A program made the position numbers and the translations under genes. From Bacillota bacterium (GTDB lineage: Bacteria > Bacillota > Clostridia > Peptostreptococcales > Anaerovoracaceae), in assembly GCA_029101005.1 (NCBI GenBank), contig JAQXQE010000015.1, positions 1-58,719 on the forward strand: DNA of 58,719 nucleotides. The letters are read 5' to 3'. The notes below the pieces were generated by a model, which was given only the letters and a program-made list of their open reading frames with translations, searched no databases and was not told the DNA's origin. This document shows positions 54,341 through 58,719 of this stretch, one piece after another; positions within the stretch are counted from its first letter, which is position 1; each line of letters starts with the position of its first letter.

Positions 54341-55012
54341 ATGAACATAACTAACGATAAGGTTACAGAATACATTAATCAGTATTATTCTCCTATAGAC
54401 GAAGAACTTAAGGAATTCAGAGAGAGATGTGAGGAGCTTGAGATTCCTCTGATTCTCAAGGAAACAGAGAACTACCTTCTCACATTCCTCAAGCTAATTA
54501 AACCAAAGAAGATCCTTGAAATCGGTACAGCTTTCGGCTATTCATCACTCTTCTTTGCGAAATATCTTCCAGAATGCACTATTACAACACTGGAGCGATC
54601 TCCATATATGTATCAGAATGCAGAGAAGAATTTAGCAAAGTACAAGGAGGGCGAGCGCATCAATATGATTGTTGGAGATGCTCTTGAGAACCTCGATAAT
54701 CTCATTGAAGAAGCGCAGAGCACGGAACCCTTCGAGCCATACGACTTTGTTTTTATCGATGCTGCAAAGAGCCACTACAAAGAGTTCCTGGAGAAATCAG
54801 AGAAGCTTTGCTCCAAGGGAGCAATCATTCTCTGCGACAATATCCTTATGAGAGCGTATATTGTCGACAGAAGTCTTGAACCTGACAGAAGACACAGAAC
54901 AAGCGTCAAGAGAATGCTTGAATTCATTGATTATATCAACGAAAGGGAGGACCTGACTGTATCGCTGCTCAGTTGCGGCGACGGTCTTGCGGTAATTAAA
55001 CTTCATGACTAA
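54341..55012 (+). CDS. trmR: tRNA 5-hydroxyuridine methyltransferase (TrmR-like)
   Basis: This 223-residue SAM-dependent O-methyltransferase has motif I ILEIGTAFGYSSLFFAK and the metal-site YDFVFIDAAKSHYKEF with LCDNIL. The neighbour order mltG-methyltransferase-U32 matches Bacillus yrrL-yrrM-yrrNO, where YrrM (TrmR) methylates 5-hydroxyuridine 34 to 5-methoxyuridine in tRNA. The function here is inferred from family and neighbours. It overlaps the next gene by eight bases. Confidence 0.88.
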   Translation: MNITNDKVTEYINQYYSPIDEELKEFRERCEELEIPLILKETENYLLTFLKLIKPKKILEIGTAFGYSSLFFAKYLPECTITTLERSPYMYQNAEKNLAKYKEGERINMIVGDALENLDNLIEEAQSTEPFEPYDFVFIDAAKSHYKEFLEKSEKLCSKGAIILCDNILMRAYIVDRSLEPDRRHRTSVKRMLEFIDYINEREDLTVSLLSCGDGLAVIKLHD

Positions 55013-56240
55013 ACCATATATTGAACTGCTTGCTCCAGCAGGCGACCTTGAGAAACTTAAGACAGCCATCATATACGGTGCTGATGCGGTGTATTTCGGT
55101 GGCGAGATGTTCAGCCTCAGAGCCGGCGCTGGCAATCTTTCAATTGCTGAGATTAGAGAAGCGATGGATTTCATCCACGAGAGAGGGAAGAAGGGATATC
55201 TTACAATCAACATCTATCCTCATAACGATGATATTCCGCTTCTGAAGGACTATATCGCTAAGCTCGTTGATATTCCTATTGATGCTTTTATCGTTTCTGA
55301 TCCTGGCGTAATAACTCTCATCAGAGAAGCAATTCCAGATGCTGAGATTCACCTATCAACTCAGGCTAACACAACTAATTATGTGACTGCCAATTACTGG
55401 GTAAAGAGTCTTGATGTTAAGAGAATTGTTTCAGCTCGAGAGATGAGTCTTAAGGAACTCAAGACTATGCACGAGAACCTGCCTGAGGGAACTGAAATTG
55501 AGTCATTCATTCATGGAGCTATGTGTATCTCATACTCTGGAAGATGTCTTCTCAGCAACTATATGGTAGGCAGAGATGCCAACAGAGGCGCATGCACACA
55601 TCCATGCAGATGGAAGTACGCTCTTGTTGAGCAGCAGCGTCCAGGTGAGTACTTCCCAATCGAAGAAGACGAGAGGGGAAGCTACATTATGAACTCAAGA
55701 GACCTATGTCTCATTGACTGCATCCCTGATCTCGTAGATGCTGGCATCACTTCTTTCAAGATTGAAGGAAGAATGAAGAGCATGTACTATGTAGCAACAA
55801 TTGTAAGTGCGTATCGAATGGCTATTGATGCATATCTCGCTAATCCTGAGAATTACACTTACGATCCTGCATGGTATGACGAGCTCTGCAAAGCAAGCCA
55901 CAGAGAGTTCACTCACGGCTTCTACTACAATAAGCCAACTGACAAGGATCAGAACTATCTGACAAGCGATTACATCAGAGACTATTCATTCGTAGGTCTG
56001 GTTAAGCAGGAGGACGATGGAAGTGGATATACTGTAGTTGAGCAGAGAAACAAGTTCTGTGTTGGAGATGAAATTGAGATTTTCGGACCTGGAACACCTT
56101 ATTACACTGAGGTAATCAAGGATATGACTGATGAGGAGGGTAATCCTATCGAGTCAGCTCCACATCCACAGCAGGTACTGAGAATCAAGTTCGATAGACA
56201 ACCTAAAGAACATTTCATTCTCCGAAAGAAGAAATCTTAA
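55005..56240 (+). CDS. trhP: U32-family tRNA hydroxylation protein (TrhP-like)
   Basis: This 411-residue protein of the U32 family carries the family signature ESFIHGAMCISYSGRCLLSN and downstream cysteines in NRGACTHPCRWKY, which bind an iron-sulfur cluster in relatives. It starts LLAPAGDLEKLKTAIIYGAD. TrhP proteins form 5-hydroxyuridine at tRNA position 34 using prephenate-derived material; the coupled methyltransferase upstream would then methylate it. Bacillus has two such genes (yrrN, yrrO); here a single full-length copy is present. Older annotation as collagenase-like protease is probably not its role. Confidence 0.88.
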   Translation: MTKPYIELLAPAGDLEKLKTAIIYGADAVYFGGEMFSLRAGAGNLSIAEIREAMDFIHERGKKGYLTINIYPHNDDIPLLKDYIAKLVDIPIDAFIVSDPGVITLIREAIPDAEIHLSTQANTTNYVTANYWVKSLDVKRIVSAREMSLKELKTMHENLPEGTEIESFIHGAMCISYSGRCLLSNYMVGRDANRGACTHPCRWKYALVEQQRPGEYFPIEEDERGSYIMNSRDLCLIDCIPDLVDAGITSFKIEGRMKSMYYVATIVSAYRMAIDAYLANPENYTYDPAWYDELCKASHREFTHGFYYNKPTDKDQNYLTSDYIRDYSFVGLVKQEDDGSGYTVVEQRNKFCVGDEIEIFGPGTPYYTEVIKDMTDEEGNPIESAPHPQQVLRIKFDRQPKEHFILRKKKS

Positions 56241-56284
56241 TACTAATTGACAATAATTATTTATTGAAAAGGAGTTTGTCATTA

Positions 56285-57589
56285 ATGTCATCTGACAGTT
56301 TGCCACATTATTTGTACTATATCATCATTATTCTACTTGGAATAATTAATGCTATTACTACATCATCAAAGAGAGCCCTCGATTACTCTGACAGAGGAGA
56401 ATTCAAGGAGATGCTCGAGGATGCTCCAGATAATAAGAAACTCAGGGGAATCATTGATTTCCAGAAGACACCATCAAAGTACCATTATGCTGACCATATT
56501 ATGTCACTTGTTGTGACTGTATGCGCATTCTGTGTATTCAACTATTTGCTTGTCTGTGTATATGGAAGCTTTAGTCTTATTCATATCGTTCTGCTGAATA
56601 TTGCGTTCCTTATACTCTATACATCTCTTGCCGATGTATATCCTAAGAAACTCGCTGCTCAGAATAGCGAGAAGAAGGCTATGTCACATATCGGCTTCCA
56701 GCGCCTTGTATATTACATCACGTATCCAGTTGTGGTTATCTGCAAGGGTTTTGCAAATATTCTTCTTATTGCTGGTGGCAAGAAGCTTGATGTAGACGAT
56801 GCATTCTTCTCTGAGGGACAGATTATGTCTATGCTTGATATAGGACAGGAGTCTGGAGAGCTCAAAGAAGAGGGACGTAAGATGATTGACAGCATCTTCG
56901 AGTTCGATGATCTACTCGCATATGAGATTATGACACCTCGTACTGATGTGTTCATGATTGACATCGAGGATGAGGTATCGGACTATCTTGAAGAACTGAC
57001 AGAGATGACACACTCAAGAATTCCTGTGTACGAAGGTGATGCAGACAATATTATTGGACTGCTTCACATTAAGGATTTCCTCCTCAAGGCTACTGAAGTT
57101 GGCTTTGAGAATGTCGATATCAGCACCATACTGAGACCAGTATACTTCGTACCCGAAACAAAGAATATCGATGCTCTCTTCCGCGAACTGCAGTTCGAGA
57201 AGCATCATATGGCTATGCTCATAGACGAATACGGTGGTTTCAGCGGTATCGTATCCATAGAAGACATAATCGAACAGATTGTCGGCGATATCGATGATGA
57301 ATTTGACGAAGAGGACAGAGTTATCTCCAGGATTGACGAGACTACTTTCGTCGTAGACGGAAATGTATACCTCGACGATCTCGACGAAGAGACAGGCGTC
57401 GAACTTGAGTCAGATAACAGCGAGACCATCGGTGGTTTCATCATTGATATTATGGGCGAAATTCCGAAAGAGGGCGTAAGCTACGATCCTATTCGCTATG
57501 AGGAATACGAATTTACAATTCTCAGCGTCAAAGACAGGAGAATTGAGAAACTCAGAATTGAGATTAAAGAAGATTCTGAGGACAAATAG
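56285..57589 (+). CDS. HlyC/CorC-family membrane protein with CBS pair
   Basis: This 434-residue protein has an N-terminal DUF21/CNNM transmembrane domain (four hydrophobic stretches between about 8 and 175), two CBS domains (about 215-335, starting IMTPRTDVFMIDIEDEV and with EYGGFSGIVSIEDIIEQIVGDI) and a C-terminal CorC_HlyC domain (about 350-430). Relatives export or regulate magnesium. ATG 56285 lies ten bases after AAAAGGAG; a TTG at 56264 is not used, as it would put the site inside the gene. It is 44 bases after trhP and eight bases before the asp23-like gene. Confidence 0.9.
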   Translation: MSSDSLPHYLYYIIIILLGIINAITTSSKRALDYSDRGEFKEMLEDAPDNKKLRGIIDFQKTPSKYHYADHIMSLVVTVCAFCVFNYLLVCVYGSFSLIHIVLLNIAFLILYTSLADVYPKKLAAQNSEKKAMSHIGFQRLVYYITYPVVVICKGFANILLIAGGKKLDVDDAFFSEGQIMSMLDIGQESGELKEEGRKMIDSIFEFDDLLAYEIMTPRTDVFMIDIEDEVSDYLEELTEMTHSRIPVYEGDADNIIGLLHIKDFLLKATEVGFENVDISTILRPVYFVPETKNIDALFRELQFEKHHMAMLIDEYGGFSGIVSIEDIIEQIVGDIDDEFDEEDRVISRIDETTFVVDGNVYLDDLDEETGVELESDNSETIGGFIIDIMGEIPKEGVSYDPIRYEEYEFTILSVKDRRIEKLRIEIKEDSEDK

Positions 57590-57597
57590 GAGGCATA

Positions 57598-57957
57598 ATG
57601 GACAAGAAACTCGAACAAATAGGTAAAGTTACTATTGAGGATCAGGTCATTGCCGATTATGTACAAGAAATAATTCTGAACAATAAGGATGTAAGTCGTT
57701 TCCATACCAGCCTTACAGAGGGTCTTACAAAGAACATCCTCGGTATCGAGTCAGCGACTTCATCCGGCATCAGAATTCAGAATGACGACTACAACCTTAC
57801 TATCAATCTACACATCATTGTCTACTACGGTGTTAATATACCTCAGCTCTCATACGATCTTCAGACAACAATCAAGAGATCAGTTGAGAAGTTCACAGGA
57901 CTTAATGTAGATGCGGTTAATATCACTGTAGAAGGAATTGACAGGAGAGAGAACTAA
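57598..57957 (+). CDS. Asp23/Gls24 family protein (YqhY-like)
   Basis: This 119-residue protein of the DUF322/Asp23 family begins IGKVTIEDQVIADYVQEI and carries the family's alternating beta strands (YNLTINLHIIVYYGVNIP) and terminal helix (VDAVNITVEGID). In Bacillus the YqhY protein is encoded directly before nusB and affects lipid synthesis control. GGAGG lies just before the ATG. It overlaps nusB by one base. Confidence 0.9.
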   Translation: MDKKLEQIGKVTIEDQVIADYVQEIILNNKDVSRFHTSLTEGLTKNILGIESATSSGIRIQNDDYNLTINLHIIVYYGVNIPQLSYDLQTTIKRSVEKFTGLNVDAVNITVEGIDRREN

Positions 57958-58355
57958 TGGATAGAGAATTAATCAGAGAGCAGACTATGCAGATGATCTT
58001 CCAGATGGACATCAATGGAAGCTGGGATTATGAGACACAGTCAGTAATTCCAGAGAATGCAGCTGCAATCGATAAGAAGCAGGCAATCAGAACACTCGAG
58101 ATCATCAGAGATCATATCGAGGATATCGATGCCATCATCAGCGAGTCAACAGACAAGTGGGCTACTGGCAGAATTGCTAAGACAGAGCTCGCCATTCTCA
58201 GAAATGCTGTTGCCGAGATGAAGTACATCGATGAGATTCCTAATGGAGTTGCAATCAATGAGGCCGTTAATCTTGCAAAGAAATACGGTGATGAGAGATC
58301 ATATGCTTTCGTCAACTCAGTACTTCGCAAGGTAAATACTGCACTTGAAGGCTAG
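57957..58355 (+). CDS. nusB: Transcription antitermination factor NusB
   Basis: This 132-residue all-helical protein pairs with ribosomal protein S10 to bind the boxA of rRNA transcripts and prevent early termination. Family motifs are REQTMQMIFQMDINGSWD at the N-terminus and ELAILRNAVAEMKYIDEIPNGVAINEAVNLAKKYGDERSYAFVNSVL in separate conserved blocks towards the end. The start codon overlaps the previous stop (TAATG). Confidence 0.95.
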   Translation: MDRELIREQTMQMIFQMDINGSWDYETQSVIPENAAAIDKKQAIRTLEIIRDHIEDIDAIISESTDKWATGRIAKTELAILRNAVAEMKYIDEIPNGVAINEAVNLAKKYGDERSYAFVNSVLRKVNTALEG

Positions 58356-58363
58356 TAATAAGA

Positions 58364-58719
58364 ATGAACAAATTATACCTTGGTATTGACACATCCAATT
58401 ATAAGACTTCAATCGCAATAACTGACGCAAATGATGAGATTGTGTACGAAAGGTCTGAATTCCTCGAGGTAGAGCAGGGCGAGAGAGGCCTTCGTCAGTC
58501 GGTGGCCTTCTTCAAGCATTCTAATGCTCTGCCTTTGTTTATTGAGGAAGCAGCCAGCAAAGTGGACTTCTCAAATCTCGCCGCAATCTCAGTATCGACA
58601 AGACCGCGTAGAGTTGAAGGCTCGTATATGCCTGTTTTCCTTGTAGGCGAAAACGCAGCTCGCCAGCTCGCTGCAGTTCTTAATGCGCCACTGTACCGCT
58701 TTTCACATCAGGAGGGTCA
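58364..58719 (+). CDS. M22/TsaD-like (O-sialoglycoprotein endopeptidase family) protein, 3' part outside window
   Basis: The first 118 codons are present; the gene runs off the right edge. The protein begins MNKLYLGIDTSNYKTSIAI, the ATPase-fold phosphate loop of the Gcp/TsaD superfamily, and later contains ISVSTRPRRVEGSYMP and YRFSHQEG, the place of the metal-binding histidines. Clostridia commonly carry such a TsaD-like paralogue between nusB and xseA, distinct from true TsaD, and its function is not settled. The ribosome site is weak. Confidence 0.85.
   Translation, partial: MNKLYLGIDTSNYKTSIAITDANDEIVYERSEFLEVEQGERGLRQSVAFFKHSNALPLFIEEAASKVDFSNLAAISVSTRPRRVEGSYMPVFLVGENAARQLAAVLNAPLYRFSHQEG

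Noticed and set aside
56247-56275. TTGACA before the corC-like gene as a promoter
   Set aside because: No acceptable -10 lies 15-19 bases downstream; the place is occupied by the ribosome binding site.
1-58719. CRISPR arrays, insertion sequences, prophage or toxin-antitoxin loci
   Set aside because: No spaced direct repeats, transposase motifs, terminal inverted repeats or phage genes were seen; nearly all sequence is accounted for by housekeeping genes.

Overview
The window is a stretch of core chromosome from a moderately AT-rich Firmicute of the class Clostridia, probably near the Peptostreptococcales/Anaerovoracaceae (the family is inference). The signs are: a HrcA-type CIRCE element before clpB, strong use of AGA for arginine, A-rich Shine-Dalgarno sequences, a bacterial A-type-looking RNase P RNA, a membrane pyrophosphatase of the potassium-dependent motif class, a giant 2-hydroxyacyl-CoA dehydratase/activase protein typical of amino-acid-fermenting anaerobes, HemZ, RNase J, and an Asp23-NusB pair. 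No prophage, insertion sequence, CRISPR array or defence locus is visible.

Layout from left to right. 1-388: a non-coding or decayed stretch ending in a perfect CIRCE operator. 389-3699: clpB and, convergent, a GntR/FCD regulator with its own promoter and a possible operator. 3875-7621: nth and the glycolytic run gap-pgk-tpiA. 7786-13765: secG, hppA, pheS-pheT. 13826-18997: thiN (minus), a DUF975 membrane protein (plus, TTG start), and a minus-strand group pepF-nadK-rluD. 19016-27117: a plus-strand macromolecular-synthesis operon made of an unknown acidic protein, an M16 peptidase, dut, dgt, dnaG, rpoD, trmK and a YkvI-like transporter. 27132-27477: rnpB. 27524-31843: the dehydratase/activase. 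31907-36129: yebC, a 6S RNA gene recognised here from its fold, polA, coaE. 36157-36410: two tRNA-Leu genes (anticodons GAG and CAA) behind a near-consensus promoter. 36436-58719: yajC, then an almost gap-free plus-strand series secDF, rel, an MBL hydrolase, hemZ, hisS, aspS, nadD, yqeK, rsfS, leuS, rnj, ylbF-like, efp, mltG, trmR, trhP, corC-like, asp23-like, nusB and the start of an M22/TsaD-like gene cut by the window end.

The genes cover linked housekeeping tasks. dut and dgt control the nucleotide pool beside the primase and the main sigma factor, whose holoenzyme is the expected target of the 6S RNA found 7 kb downstream. Rel, four aminoacyl-tRNA synthetase systems, RsfS, EF-P and the TrmR/TrhP wobble-uridine pair tie tRNA charging, stringent signalling and translation together. 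Promoters that can be read are often of the extended -10 type (TGN before TATAAT/TATAGT).

I did not find a clear undescribed multi-gene system. The points most worth following are: a GAPDH lacking the usual NAD-selecting Asp, an MltG with a large internal deletion, an unknown acidic protein translationally coupled to an M16 peptidase, a 16-base sequence shared by two promoters, and a striking preference for 8-base gene overlaps.
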